Positions 21,852 to 33,603 of a stretch of DNA of 64,000 bases are shown piece after piece (positions within the stretch are counted from its first letter, which is position 1; each line of letters begins with the position of its first letter). The notes under the pieces are model-generated. The model ran no database searches, was not told where the DNA came from, and was given only the letters and a program-made list of their open reading frames with translations. A program made the position numbers and the translations under genes. This DNA comes from Bremia lactucae (taxonomy: Eukaryota; Oomycota; Peronosporomycetes; Peronosporales; Peronosporaceae), in assembly GCF_004359215.1 (NCBI RefSeq), contig NW_027152029.1, positions 40,675-104,674 on the forward strand, given 5' to 3'.

Positions 21852-21989
21852 CATTAATGCTATCACGATGGAAAGGTGAAGGTGTTGCTTCAGCAAAATA
21901 TGCTTAAAATTTAGGATTTAGTGGAGTTATGTAACGAGGAATTCTACTGCATGAGCCATAACATTCGCTAATCGCAATAGAGTGGTGTC
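21852..21989. other. short convergent intergenic region
   Basis: These 138 bases lie between the stop codons of the FANCE-like (+) and RME-8-like (-) genes. Both transcripts probably end here. No terminator motif is assigned. Confidence 0.6.
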
Positions 21990-24900
21990 TCAAGACGAGC
22001 TGCAACAGTAATATCGACCCAGGCGATACTGCATTACTTTTTCCAATGCAGCAGGTGGGTGCAGTTCCAAAATTCGCCCGCAATCTTTGCCATGCTTTGC
22101 TGCCTCCAGTATCACATGTGCTCCTCCAGGATGCACGACAAGCAAACTTGTCACGTCTGCAATACTGTCACCGATACGGATCCAACATGAACGCTGGTTT
22201 TGGTGCCGTTTCATTTCGCAGGAAGAATACTCTCGCTCAACGTTGCAGGAATGTTCATTTGACGACGACATGCGATAATTTGATATACTTTGATGCCCTG
22301 TTGCCCTAGAAGTAACTAAAGAGTTTGCAAAGGCGACACACACGTGGTATTTCTTCTCAGCACATGAAAAGCAAATCTCGTTCGTACACACATCATTGCA
22401 TCCAATGCATGCATCGCATTCGTTCGATGTTCGACTTCCTGACGCTTTGAAAGACGCCTGAAAGGCTTGCGATGAGCAGGTACCAGGAAAAGAGTAACGA
22501 CTTTCCAGCAATGGACGGATTGTGTTTTCTGTGTCCATTTCACTTAAGAAACTTGTCTCTTTACAAGCAATACTTATAGGACTTATTTGACCACTCAAGC
22601 GCTTCTCTGGCGCTGGAACCGACAGTTGGTTTTGTTTTTTGCAGATTTGTGGTCCAAAAGCATGATTAAGATCGTACTTTGCTTGCTGCTTGACGTGGCT
22701 TCTGCAAGTGCTTTCGCCATTAAGTGATAAAATACACTTTTTCTTTTTCTTTTGCGTTAACAATTTTTGCAGCATCTCTTCCGACGGACTTTTATATGGC
22801 TCTGGTTTTATTGGCGTGTTCTTTTTATCATCTCGGATTGAACTCGGTGACTTCATAGAGTTTAAATACTCAAGTCTCATTGATCCGTTCGATGCAACAT
22901 CATTCAACTTTTTTTGGTAAAGCAGCCTGTCCGCTGCCGCATTTGTGCAATCGCTAGTGCTGTTGCTAAATGCATAAACCGGCATTTCAATTGTTTTTCC
23001 AGTACAGAATAAAAGTGACGGAGGCTCCAAGCTGCTCTCAGTTATGGCTTGGTAGCTATTCAAAAAAGAATTCAACGCGCGCAGACGTTCCTTTTGAGTA
23101 TCGTTATAATCTCTTTCAATAAAATGCGACAAAGGCGATACATGAGGTTGATGTGTGGCTCTGGTCGCGAAGTGACACAATACGAATTTTACGAGTGCCA
23201 CTGATGTCTCGGCCATCCGAACAAGACGAACGTCGATGATTGATTCCACCAGAAATCGGTGTTTTTCCAGTAGTTTTTCTGCAACAGCCTCTATCTGCTT
23301 GACAGCCAATGTATCATTAAGATTATTCTTTTGCAACGAATGTCGGTTGCTCGCCGCAACGTAATTTGGGCAATCAAGCGTCGCCCGCTGCTCCATTACT
23401 GCACTTTGCAGATACACCACTATTTGGTGCAATGTGAGTAGCGTCTCGTAAAATACCACATTAATTGTATTCTGGATCTGAGCCTCCTTTGTGAATAAGA
23501 TGGAGGGATGTGTTGAAGAATTAGATAGCAAGTCAAATTCAATTTCTGGATCATCCACCCAGAAAGCTGTTCCGTTAAAAGACAAGTTTGCTACGCCAGA
23601 TGAATTGTTCAAGTCATCTAACGAGGCCGGAATAAGTTCGGCAATGGTATGTAGCAGCGCCTCGTGGTAGACAAGGTGCTGAATCAGTTTAGCACGCTGG
23701 TCCCCAGCTCCATTGCACCCTGGAGCAGTATTGATAGTCCGAATGCCCAACAAACATTGCAGCAACCTGAGGCACCAGTAGCAAGTAAGAACTTCTTGCT
23801 GTAATACGAGCTCATGGACAGTGTCAAAAAGTTGAGGAATCTACCCGCAAACACAATGGTCAGCATTCAAAATAACATGTCATAACAAGCAAGCTTACAA
23901 ACCATCTCGTCTGTGAAGCATGCATCTGGATGGTGATATAAGCGCAAAAGTGCTTGTATGGTGGTGGTTATCTCAGATCTGGTTGTATCTCCATATCGTC
24001 TATGTGTGGCTACTAACATAATAAAATGCTCAAAGACAAGTCTTATCGACTTGTTTACTTCGTCAGCTTGCCCAGGTCCGCTGTGCATAAGCTCGTCCAG
24101 TGGGAGATTGGCATTGAGCTCTTCCATAGCAACAGTGATGCTCACGCCCTCATACATGAATAGGCCTGAGTCGATGGAATGGCGCATGTCGAACGAAGGC
24201 TCTGTTGCACGCTTGTTACTATTGATACGGCGCTGAAACCACCCGCCACGCTGGCTCGTATCAGATCTTGCTGTGTCATTGTTTCCTAATGAAGCCCGAA
24301 GTCCACCTTGTCGCCTGCGAAAAGACCACACACTGCTGCTTCGACCTTTTTCGCCGTAGCTGTCTTCTCCGCGACCTGTATGCGAGAGTCGCCTTAGCAA
24401 GAACGTTGTCATTGTCACGCCGGCAGTATTGCTATCATCAGTGGCGCTGTCAGCAGTATGAGGGTAGTAGAATCGGCAATAATTGAATCTCGAAGAGTTG
24501 AGGACAACATTGTGCTGACCTGCCTCTCGACACACCAGCAGTAGCATGATGACAAGCTGATCGCGGCCGTCTACGTCAAGGATAAGCAATTCTTCTTGCT
24601 TAAATTCCAACACTAGCATTCGCAGATCCCAATCAGGGCGGACAATCGCTAAAAGTGCGCTGTACGGACGCGCAATTACAGTGCGCATGGAACAGTGCAT
24701 CTCGACTATAAAATCGCCCTGAAGAATTAATTGTATCTTCTTATATACCTTCTTTTCGGTGTCGCTAGAATCGCTCCGAGGCACTGCGTCGCCCTCATCC
24801 ACCGTCGTATTTGCCATCTTGACATCGAAACGGATGACTGATGCACGATTCAGCAACTTTAAATTATGAAACCGAAGTTGCTGCGCCGTGATGTGTGTTG

Positions 24901-25567
24901 AGGTCGTGCAAAGCCCAATCCCCACCTCATTTGCAGCAGCTACGATCGCATTTAGACAATCATGTCTATCGGTGCAGATAAAGAATCGATCATGAAAAGC
25001 TGTCGACAGCACCATGCCCTCGCAATGCTCAGTCGAGTATGCGGTCATGCGTAAATAAAGATACGGAAGATTCTGAACATGGCGCCCGCGTTCGTCCAAG
25101 AAGACAATACTCGACACCGTCACTTGCAAGAACAGCAGTTTGTTGGACCCATTGGCATATTGCTCAATACAGCGGAAGTGGATTCTTGGGGCATACACTA
25201 AACGATAGAGCGATGCTTTTCCTTTAGCTTGGCAACGCAGCTTTGCTAGTAGCGATAGTAGATGGCCCCTAGCGGGGCAGTTAAACTTCAATCTGGCTGA
25301 ACGGAAACGTGATGTCTCGAGTCTAAGAACGAAGTCATTTTTAGTCGGGAATAGCTTCACGGCTTCGATGTCAATAATATTCCACTGATTTGTGCATAAA
25401 AATGTTTCTGGGTTGTACGTGCTTAGTGTGGAAGCCGTGACCACGAGAATGCGTGGATATGTGACCCACCATGACTCTTTAGTTGCTAGATATTGTGCGA
25501 TAACTGTGTCACCGCCCGAAAAACTTCCTGATGGTAGAGTAGAGTCAATAAGTGGGTTCGCCACCAT
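21990..25567 (-). CDS. RME-8/DNAJC13-like N-terminal protein with C-terminal cytochrome b5-like domain
   Basis: Two exons (25567-23903 and 23840-21990) flank a 62-bp intron and give 1171 residues. The N-terminus (about 25-240) resembles the PH-like repeats of RME-8/DNAJC13/GRV2, an endosomal clathrin-uncoating co-chaperone: a WWVTYPRILVVTASTLSTYN block, NPETFLCTNQW, then a second lobe with LYRLVYAPRIHFRCIEQYAN. The middle is helical (GDQRAKLIQHLVYHEALLHT near 595). A low-complexity stretch and a Cys-rich patch (CDACIGCNDVCTNEICFSC) follow. The last 65 residues fit a cytochrome b5-like haem domain: WIRIGDSIADVTSLL, HPGG with the first axial His, and ELHPPAALEKVMQYRLG with the second. I see no J domain; the family usually exceeds 2000 residues with a J domain in the middle. 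The architecture is therefore unusual. The intron was chosen because it restores frame across the junction. Confidence 0.7.
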
Positions 25568-26165
25568 AAGATTAGATATTGCGACAGGCGAGATGCAGAG
25601 GCTGCTTCACTGCGAGGCACTGAGAAAAAGTTGATGTAATACTGATAAAGTGTCGTTACGACGGCATCCATGGCGCTAGTAACGGAAAGTATTATTCAAA
25701 AAAAGACACGTTCAGTACGGGGGGGGGTTACCGTGGTTGCTCATGAGTCTCTGCAAATGTTCCTGTGAATAAATACTACTTGTTGGTTGAAAATGTTAGG
25801 GCAGGGGTATGTAACTATAGAGGCCTCACGTGAATTATCTGCCGCCTAAGGCGAAAAGGTGGCCATGATTTAAAATTATAACGGGACGAGACTAAAAAGA
25901 GCCAAGCATTGGTAGAGGTAGGCAGCAACGGGTAGCTTCAGCAAATCCGAGTAAAGTGTGACCAACAAGGCACTAGAATTCAGGCACACGTGAAGATGGG
26001 ACTAATATATCGGCGTGCAAGGACCTCTTGAAGAAGGAATCTACATCGCAAAGGAATCAAGACACATTTTGAGATTTATTGTATTTGCCGACGATTTCTT
26101 CAGATGATTGGATAGTTTGGCTAATCAATAACACCAAGGCTTTGACTTTATGGTAAAAGAACGGT
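25568..26165. other. intergenic, no gene recognised
   Basis: It contains a run of ten G at about 25719-25728 and no convincing frame. An ATG at 25671 (-) opens a 61-codon frame overlapping the RME-8-like start in another phase, judged to be 5' leader. Confidence 0.5.
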
Positions 26166-27275
26166 CCCCACAACTAAAATTGATATTCCCACAGCTATTT
26201 TTAATTAATATTTATTTAAATTTAAATGACTTAAATTGTTACTCTCACAACTATTTTTTTAGAAAAATAATAATTTTAAACTCGCAATTAAAATGGTTAT
26301 TTCCACAACTTCTGTAATGATTTTAATTGCAAGTTCAATCCAAAATGCCGAATCGCCAATAGACATTATGTGTCACCTGTGATTGGCTAATATATATTAT
26401 ATTTCAACTAGCAGTGGCTATTACTATTATATTTCGGCTTTGATTGGCTAGTACATACTATGTTTCGACTGTAGATTGATGCCACAATGTCCACAGTATT
26501 CTTTATCTATATGAAGGATGCTTGTTCAGCTCCTTTATACAGTTTCCATTCATTCAATGCTTACATCAAAACTTGACAAAGACACTTGCCCTTTACAACA
26601 TTTTAGCACCAGTACACCAAACCTATAACACATTTGAAGAGCTCTTCAAAGATGCACAAGAGTTTGCATTCATTGATGGCTACGCATAAGCTTTAAGAAA
26701 ATCTGCGATACAACATAGTGACTTATGAGGAACATACGAAATGTGGTTATCATGCAATTGCTCACCTGCTGCAATGGACCGATACCTGTAACCAGCTGGT
26801 TTGGTTCTCCTGCATGTGCTGTTCTTGCAGCTACCTGCTATTCAAGGTCAGTGTTTATTTTGACTGAAGATGGATCCGAAACTTCTTTCAATCCATACAC
26901 CACAGTAGCGAAAGGAAAGGTACTCTTGCAAGTCAATAGTAACCACTGGCAAATGGCTCAGCTGCATCTTGGTGTAAAGTTACCTTGGGTTAATGCAATT
27001 GCATTAGTGAGGAACGAGACTTTTGGCTAGTTCAGATCCAGTTTTCCTTCATCGAGTTTTTGATGTAACGTCATGTTTTCGGCGTTGTGTTTATAGCAAT
27101 TAATATCTTTACAGAAGTTGTGGGACTAACAACTTTAGTTTGCGAATTTAAAAGCATTTTTTTAAAAAAGTTGTGGGAGTAACAATTTAAGTAGGAGCGG
27201 TTTATGAAATTCAAAATAAAAAACATTTTGAGAAATAGTTGTGGGGATATCAATTTTAGCTGTGGGGTATCAATA
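26166..27275. mobile_element. 1.1 kb DNA element with long terminal inverted repeats
   Basis: The left end CCCCACAACTAAAATTGATA (26168) matches the complement of the right end ending near 27268, and three sub-blocks match in order. These are the terminal block, ACTTAAATTGTTACTC.CACAAC, and a block with CCACAACTTCTGT. Together they form inverted repeats of roughly 150-200 bp. The interior holds imperfect copies of GATTGGCTA...TATATTTCG at about 26378-26475. A 101-codon frame at 26725-27030 contains a VLLQVNSNHWQMAQL block that vaguely recalls the His region of OTU-type cysteine proteases. Upstream, out of frame, is a TFEELFKDAQEFAFIDGYA-like stretch reminiscent of the N-terminal region of MULE/FAR1-type transposases. 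No complete transposase is present. Target duplication is not clear. Confidence 0.6.
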
Positions 27276-28235
27276 CCCTTAACGAACCCACCTCTAACGA
27301 GCCAGTCATCTTAAAATAAGCGTATAGGCCTTTTCAAGAGGTTTTTGGAGTTTTTACTGCCCAGCGGGGCTACTCAAGTTTCCTCCAGAGTCAAACTCTC
27401 TTTTGTAGTACAACAATATAAAATTGATTTTTTTATACTTGCAAAGCAAATGAGTCGCTGGAGTCACTGGAATTGCGGCGATGAACAGGTACAGTAAGAG
27501 CAAACAGCCTATAAGACCCCTGTCCTCAGCGCAATTGGGTTTGTTGCGCCGTCCACGAGTTCGCGACGGTGAACACTGTTGGAAAATGGTATTTCACAGA
27601 TTGAAATACCGCCAGGTCCCAAGCCATCAAGAAAACAACTGCCGTTCTCCAGAATTGTCTTTCATTTGTATATTTTGGTGTGTTGCAGGTGACAGAAAAG
27701 ACGGAAGGTGTGAGCATACCATTTCGCAGGAGCAACGAGCAACTGCAAATCAGGGTGGTAGGAGGTATGACACAAATAGTGTTGTTTATAAACTTAATCT
27801 TTGAAAACACTTCTTTGGAGACCTTTCTTGCTTTTTATTAGAAGGTTATGAGCCCAGTGGCGGATGAGGAAGTGCTTAGGGGCGCAACACCTAATTACGC
27901 AGGGAATGCGTATGGGGAAGAAGCGCATGTGGCAGCACGCGAAGGGGCGCCACTGAGGAAGAGTACTTGGGCGCTCGCGAAAGGGGAGTGCCAAGTGTGG
28001 AACCCTAACCGGGCAGCGACATTGCGGCAGAGCTGGCTAGGATTTCTTTACGTTTGAATTCTATGGATAAAGAGCGTCGTCAGGGGTCAGGGCCAAGTGT
28101 TACGAACTCGTAATTTGTATACAGGTGAATTTAGGTCGACGGGTCAGGCCCCACGACCAAACGTGAAGTTGGACCTTGGAGTTGGTGGACAGACATTAAG
28201 TGTTTTTCGCTAAGCGAAGTGGAGTACATTGTCCA
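27276..28235. other. unassigned, probably old repeat sequence
   Basis: There are two modest plus-strand frames, 27481-27804 (107 codons) and 27848-28057 (69 codons), without recognisable domains. The second, continued in another frame, gives a charged stretch with ISLRLNSMDKERRQ that could be old Gag coiled-coil sequence. The right edge is the left flank of the LTR array, and its last bases are GTCCA. Confidence 0.35.
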
Positions 28236-28688
28236 TGTAACAGGGTGTATCGTTACATGAAATTAACACTTAAAGGTTGTTAATTAATATATTATCGAAA
28301 AGGTAGATAATCTTTGGAGGATATTACTTTAAATAGTAATGTTCAAATTTCTTATCCATAAATTGGTATAGACAATTATATCTATTAATTCCGCAGACTA
28401 ATCAGCTGTAGATGTAAACAAAAGAGAGATACAGACAAGATAAGAAAAGAATTCAATTGCACGTTTAGTATTAGTTTATAATTAAGTTAGCATTTACAAG
28501 ATAGATAGAAGAGATACTTAATTGTATTAATACAGTTTCATTTAAACCTCTTTAAGTTAGTTGTCTTAAAGAGAAGTCTTCCTCTACACGTACTAGTGTA
28601 CGTGAAGCGACGTAAGGCACCACTCGCAACTGTAGCAGTGCGAAGTGGACTTGAACTGAAGCAGTACAAGTCGCCGTGTCCCTTTACA
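28236..28688 (+). repeat. 5' LTR of element D (first LTR of the array)
   Basis: It starts TGTAACAGGG, ends CCCTTTACA, and aligns throughout with 232-681. It differs from the LTR at 35318 at many positions, including the terminal bases. The five bases before it are GTCCA. Those after the last LTR of the array are GCTTC, so no shared target duplication brackets the array. Confidence 0.88.
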
Positions 28689-28690
28689 CC

Positions 28691-28702
28691 TGGTAGCACT
28701 TT
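28691..28702 (+). other. primer-binding site of element D
   Basis: TGGTAGCACTTT follows the LTR end after two bases, the expected position for a tRNA primer site starting with TGG. The same sequence occurs at the E LTR (13069-13080, complement). The specific tRNA is not assigned. Confidence 0.65.
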
Positions 28703-28831
28703 GTAGTCCGTCCAAGGACCACATTTTCTTCATCTAACATGTCCATGTTAGATGATAGTTGGAATACGCATCACGTTTCGCGTTAAAGCTACTCCTTTCT
28801 AAGTGACATCGAAAGGAGTGCGGTCGAACAA

Positions 28832-29916
28832 ATGAGTTCGACCGTAGGAAACGATGCAATCTTGGAAATGCTGTCCAATTTGGACAGAGATGCCCTCCAT
28901 TCAGCCATCGCCAAGTTCATACAACATGAACTTGACGAGATGAAGGAAAAAGTAGTCTTGCTGAATTAGCAAAGCTCTCAACAGGCAGAACTGTTGAGGT
29001 TACAACAGGTACAGACCCCTGTACCTGGGATGACGCATACGCGTCGTCCCGAAACCTTAAAGATTGATATCTCTAAGTGTAGGGGAGTCGAAGAAGACTC
29101 CCTCCTGAGATGGTTTGTCGAGTTGGACGATGCCATAGGGGCACGTCACATCGTCGACGATCAAATGCAAGTCGCATTCGCTCAATCAAATTTGGCAGGT
29201 CGTGCCAAAACTTGGGCATTGGGCCTTAAGTTGTGCGACCCATATGTCTTTGGGAGCTAGAGGCTTTTAAAGCCCGGCTCAAACAGACGTATGAACCGCC
29301 TAGGGCTGACTTCAGAGCTCGTTTAGAGCTTTTGAAACTCAAGCAAGGCAAGCGTGATGTTCACGCATATGCCCAGCACATACGACTCTTAGCGATTTGT
29401 ATTACAAATAACCCAGTCCATGAACACACGTTGATTACGGTGTTCATGCAAGGTCTTACGTATGGTTCCGTTAAGACCCACCTGTTCCGCTTGGAACTGG
29501 ATACGCTTGAAGAAGCAATATCCGTTGCGGAACAGGAGGACTTTAGCTTGAGACAGGCTCAAGCTAGTTCGTCATCGTATCGTCCTCCAAGACGACACGG
29601 GCTAGGAGGTCTAGAACCCATGGACCTCTCTTACATCGAAAGCGAGAGACCTCGCTTTTCGAGGAATATGCGATTGCAGAAATGCCATCGCTGCCAAAAA
29701 TTAGGACACTACGCTCATGAGTGTAGTGCCCCACGCCCAGTACCTTTCGGTACTGAACGTAATTTTGACCGTATGCCAAAAAGGGCAACGGTCGCGGGTC
29801 CGACGTTGTTGCGAAAACGCAATGGCAAGGCGGACCGCCAAAAAACGGTCGGGGTCAGTAGGGGGCGCAACGCCCTTCTGATCCAGCAACCTCAAGAAAA
29901 TTTGCAAATCTCTTGA
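28832..29916 (+). pseudogene. Gag of element D, broken
   Basis: The ATG at 28832 opens a structural Gag with an N-terminal helical segment, a capsid-like region (DAIGARHIVDDQMQVAFAQS, then KARLKQTYEPPRADFRARLE, KRDVHAYAQHIRLL) and a CCHC zinc knuckle CHRCQKLGHYAHEC at about 29682-29723 for RNA packaging. A TAG at 28967 replaces what is probably a Gln codon. A one-base deletion near 29256 throws the frame to a stop at 29258; the remainder is open from 29233 to 29916. Coding bases form repeated short hairpins, for example 29419-29448, 29545-29565, 29707-29728 and 29738-29755. Confidence 0.88.
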
Positions 29917-30449
29917 CTAAAGTTGCTCCAGACACACAATCACTATGTGTCTCTGCACCTGATGAGGTATCCCTCATCACGTTGATGTTAAAAGTGACAA
30001 ATGATTTGTCACTCAGAGCCCTAGTGAACTGTGGCAAGTCGAATAACTTTATTCGTCGCCAGTCGCTAGAAGGTCGTAGGCTCAAATATGTTGAGCGCGA
30101 CATCCCTCTAACGAGGACGACGGTGCGTCTAGCGACAGGCGCATCGATAACAGTAATGAAACGCGTAGTGAAATTTCACTACACGTTAAAAGATTTACAG
30201 TATGATGATGATTTCATCGTACGGGATTTGGATGACAAATTTGATGTCATCCTTGGTTTACCTTGGCTCAGAAAATACGAGCCAAGGATCAGCTGGCAGC
30301 ATCGATCCGTAAAGATGCCTGCCACTTGCTCATCAGATGGCCATCTGATGAAAGTCTTGGAGCGTCCACAAGCGTGTGGATGTACTACGAGTGAGTGCGA
30401 TGGCCACACTTGTGGTACAGTCGTCACAAGATCACATTGTGATTGCTAA
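29913..30449 (+). pseudogene. retropepsin-like protease of element D, catalytic Asp lost
   Basis: The region ALVNCGKSNNFIRRQS (about 30021-30068) is the active-site segment, but the catalytic Asp is Asn here (E keeps VD at the same place), so the enzyme should be inactive. ILGLPWLRKYEPRISW at about 30250-30300 is the C-terminal conserved block. The frame overlaps the Gag end in another phase. It ends at repeated AATCACATTGTGATT palindromes (30430-30475). The segment includes the longest perfect palindromes: 30165-30182 (18 bp) and 30331-30350 (20 bp). Confidence 0.85.
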
Positions 30450-30828
30450 TCACATTGTGATTACTAATCACACTGTGGAGTCAGCTGCTGCGGCTGTGCG
30501 AATGCACAGGCAGCGCCGAAGGTCAACCACTCGAAGAAGTCGAGTGGATCGAGACATGAATGTACGCCTGGCGGGCGACATTCAAGGAGTATACCGGTTG
30601 CCCCAAAGGGACAACACGATGATCCTAGGTCGAGTAGAGAGTCGACCGTAGCGTACCCAACTGTGATAGCGCAATCACACTCGGAAAACGTTGAGAGAAC
30701 AAGTCCCCACGTACTTGAGGAGAAATCCCCTCAAATGGTAGAAGTTACTAGACTTCTCAATCCCAAAAGATTAATCCCCGGCAGCCTGTGGATAAATCCC
30801 AGGAAATAAAATCGAGACATTAAATGTC
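30450..30828 (+). pseudogene. protease-RT linker of element D
   Basis: This is an Arg/Ser-rich linker in broken frames between protease and RT. There is no catalytic motif, and it contains several hairpins (for example CTAGGTCGAG/CTCGACC-type near 30624-30647). Confidence 0.5.
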
Positions 30829-31562
30829 TTGGTTAATGACGGATCGAGAGTAGGCGCTTCTACTCTTGATCTGTATGCGCCTCCGAAGTTAACTTCGGAG
30901 ATAACTCAATTACCAACCCTAGAACCTAAGCGGTTCTTGAGAGATCTGCATTGTGGGAAAATCAAGCAGATCTGCGTACTCGTCACAGAGGACGATTACG
31001 TAACCGACATTCGGTCAGCGGTAATTTTTGCAGAGAACGAACGGGTTCTCAGCAGCTCATCAATGGACGAAAATGTCCTCGATGAGAAGACTCGGATTGA
31101 GAGATACAGTACTCAATCTTGGGAGTCACTCAAGGGAAATCCTCTATACGAGGATTTAATAGAATTCAGGGATGTATTCCCTGAAGCAGTTCCATGCGAG
31201 TTACCTAAGGATAAAGGCACTCGACATGAGATCGAGCTCAAACCGGGCTCGAAGTACTGTGTCATGAAGCAGTGGCCACTGCCTCGTGAACAAGTACTTG
31301 CGATCGACAAATTCTTTGCCGATCGGGTAAAAGCGGGCCATGTGAGGGAATCAACTTCCCCACATAGCTCTCCGACCTTCTGTGTGCGAAAGGCCACAGG
31401 AGGGTGGCGGATAGTGCACGCATTCAATAAACTGAATGCTGCAACGATACCGGCTCAAACGCCGATACCGAGAAAAGACGTAATCATAGACGGTATGTCT
31501 AAGAGTACTATCTTTTCTTCTATGGATCTGATGGATGGGTTCTATCAAATCCTTATGCGTGA
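30829..31562 (+). pseudogene. reverse transcriptase of element D, cut by an assembly gap
   Basis: The open frame carries the N-terminal RT blocks HEIELKPGSKYCVMKQWPLP (31226-31285), SPHSSPTFCVRKATGGWRI (31354-31410), FNKLNAATIPAQTPIPRKDV and SSMDLMDGFYQILMR (31518-31560, with the first catalytic Asp). It then runs into 195 undetermined bases that should contain the FDD motif. RT resumes at 31758 and joins the connection region (RKFLGLAAYLHKYSRNYAEM). The frame is open on both sides of the gap, so activity of this domain cannot be judged. Confidence 0.88.
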
Positions 31563-31757
31563 NNNNNNNNNNNNNNNNNNNNNNNNNNNNNNNNNNNNNN
31601 NNNNNNNNNNNNNNNNNNNNNNNNNNNNNNNNNNNNNNNNNNNNNNNNNNNNNNNNNNNNNNNNNNNNNNNNNNNNNNNNNNNNNNNNNNNNNNNNNNNN
31701 NNNNNNNNNNNNNNNNNNNNNNNNNNNNNNNNNNNNNNNNNNNNNNNNNNNNNNNNN
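31563..31757. other. assembly gap (195 N)
   Basis: A run of undetermined bases inside the RT domain of element D. It implies that the repeat array was difficult to assemble and warns that copy number nearby may be misjudged. Confidence 0.99.
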
Positions 31758-32400
31758 ACCGACTGGCCAGTTCCAGTCGATGTCAAGGGACTTAGAAAGT
31801 TCCTTGGTTTAGCGGCGTACTTGCACAAGTACTCTCGCAATTATGCAGAGATGACAGTTCATCTCTCTCGTCTCTTGAAAAAAGACGAGAAATGGTTATG
31901 GAACGCTGATTGTCAGCGTTCGTTTGAAGGTATCAAGCAAAGCTTGATGCAATCGCCCATCTTGGCGATTGCAGATCAAGACAGACCATTCCATGTGGTC
32001 TGTGACGCCAGCGATTTCGCAATCAGCTGCGCGTTAATGCAATACGATACAGACGGCGCGGAGCGCGTCGTCTGTTACCAATCGCGTCAGCTGCAACCAG
32101 CTGAACGCAATTATCCAGTGCATGACAAGAAACTCCTTGCCATGAAATATGCACTGGCTAAGTTTAGGGTCTATCTTCTCGGAGATGGACCGTTCATCGT
32201 ATATACGGACCATGCGTCATTACGCACGGCTTCGTAAACAGCCCACATCTCTCGCAAAGAATGACGAGGTGGCTATCCCTCTTCGCGTAGTACAATTTTT
32301 CCGTGGAATATAAACCAGAACGACTTAATGTCGTCGCTGATGCGTTATCACGCCGACCCGGTTTCGAGTCAGCAGTGCCCTCCAACAGTGAAAATGATGT
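31758..32400 (+). pseudogene. RNase H of element D
   Basis: The block sequence is FHVVCDASDFAISCALMQYD (first Asp), YQSRQLQPAERN, HDKKLLAMKYALAKFRVYLL (Glu of the usual DKELLA is Lys) and VYTDHASLRT (TDH present). The frame stops at 32235, and the end of the domain (VEYKPERLNVVADALSRRP) is readable in another frame at about 32300-32360. The loss of Glu and the shift argue against activity. Confidence 0.85.
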
Positions 32401-33603
32401 TACTGGTGCAACACTTACTACGAGTGTTCCGTCATCAATCTTAGTTGATGACATAAAGAAAGCCTACAAAGAATATAAAGACGTTCTATGTTTGATGGAT
32501 CATTTAATAAAACCATTTGATAAATCTTTAAAAGATTTACCGGCTTTATATCGATCGTCATCCGATCGATACACAATACGTAACGGCTTATTGTATTACA
32601 CAACCGTTACCGGTGACACCCCACGTGTCGTCGTCCCGACTCACAATGATTTGCGCTTGCATCATGTATGAGTGTCACGATGGTTCAACAAGTGGACATC
32701 GTGGACGTGAGAAGACTTACCTCACAATAGATCGCGACTTTCACTGGCCCCGCCAGTATCAGTTCGTGCGCAAGTACATTCGTGCTTACGAGGTATGTCA
32801 ACGGGTGAAGCCTAGCCCTTCATCCCATCCGAATTGGAGCGATTTTTTACCGATGGTCGAATACGCCATCAATAATTCGGTGCATGCGTCTACAACACCT
32901 ACACCGTTCTTTGTGAATGGCTTACGTTGTCCTCGCATACCCACCCAATTAGAGGGATCCTCTACTTTAGGGGGGGGGGGTGGACTTGCACGAGCAAACC
33001 AATTCTGGCTCATGCTCATCACGCGTCAAAGTTAACAACGACGCCAGTGATGTCGATGCCGAAGAAATCGATATCGAAGATGAGAATCTCATGGCAGTAC
33101 ACACAAAGCGTACTAAAAAAGACAAAGCAAATGAGTTAGCAGAAGAGTATCTGCTAACTCGAGAATCAATAATCCGTTTCGTTCAGGATTCCATTGCTAA
33201 CGCAGTGGACCGACAGAAACGGAATGCAGACAAAAATGGAAGAGCAAATGTTCATTCATTTAAAATTAATGACCTAGTGCTACTCTCTACGGTAAACTTA
33301 CCTAAGCGATTAGTCACTAACGTGGGTAGCAGTAAACTACTACCCAAGTTCATTGGTCCTTTCCGTGTACTGCATCGCAGAGGCAATGCGTACACAATAG
33401 AATTGCCACGTAGGATGCGTTCGCATCCTACGTTTTACGTTCGTCGGCTCCGCCCGTACAATCAGTATGATGCTTCTTCCGAGGACAAATTTTACCACCC
33501 TTTTCAAGAATCCCTAAAAGATTCATGTGATCGCGAACCAGATTCTCATGTTGAACCTGAAGTTTCTCATGCTGGTTCCGAATATCCTCGAAACTACGAT
33601 TAG
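32401..33603 (+). pseudogene. integrase of element D, catalytic core deleted
   Basis: The N-terminal zinc-binding part is present (ECHDGSTSGHRGREKTYLT, RAYEVCQRVKP near 32790-32815). At about 32818 the sequence jumps to PNWSDFLPMVEYAINNSVHAS, a block that normally follows the catalytic Glu. All three catalytic acids (two Asp, one Glu) are therefore missing. A run of nine G at about 32971-32979 breaks the frame. The C-terminal part is open at 32980-33603 with LPKFIGPFRVLHRRGNAYTI and RRMRSHPTFYVRRLRPYNQ. Bases 33409-33432 form an 11-bp-arm hairpin encoding RRMRSHPT. Confidence 0.88.

Noticed and set aside
21990..25567. Full DNAJC13/RME-8 orthologue
   Set aside because: No HPD-bearing J domain is seen, and the length is about half that of the family.
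25719..25728. Poly-G runs here and near 32975 as G-quadruplex elements
   Set aside because: Single homopolymer runs, not four spaced G tracts; likely slippage or sequencing length error.
31535..31812. Open frames running through the undetermined bases
   Set aside because: They exist only because N codons contain no stops.
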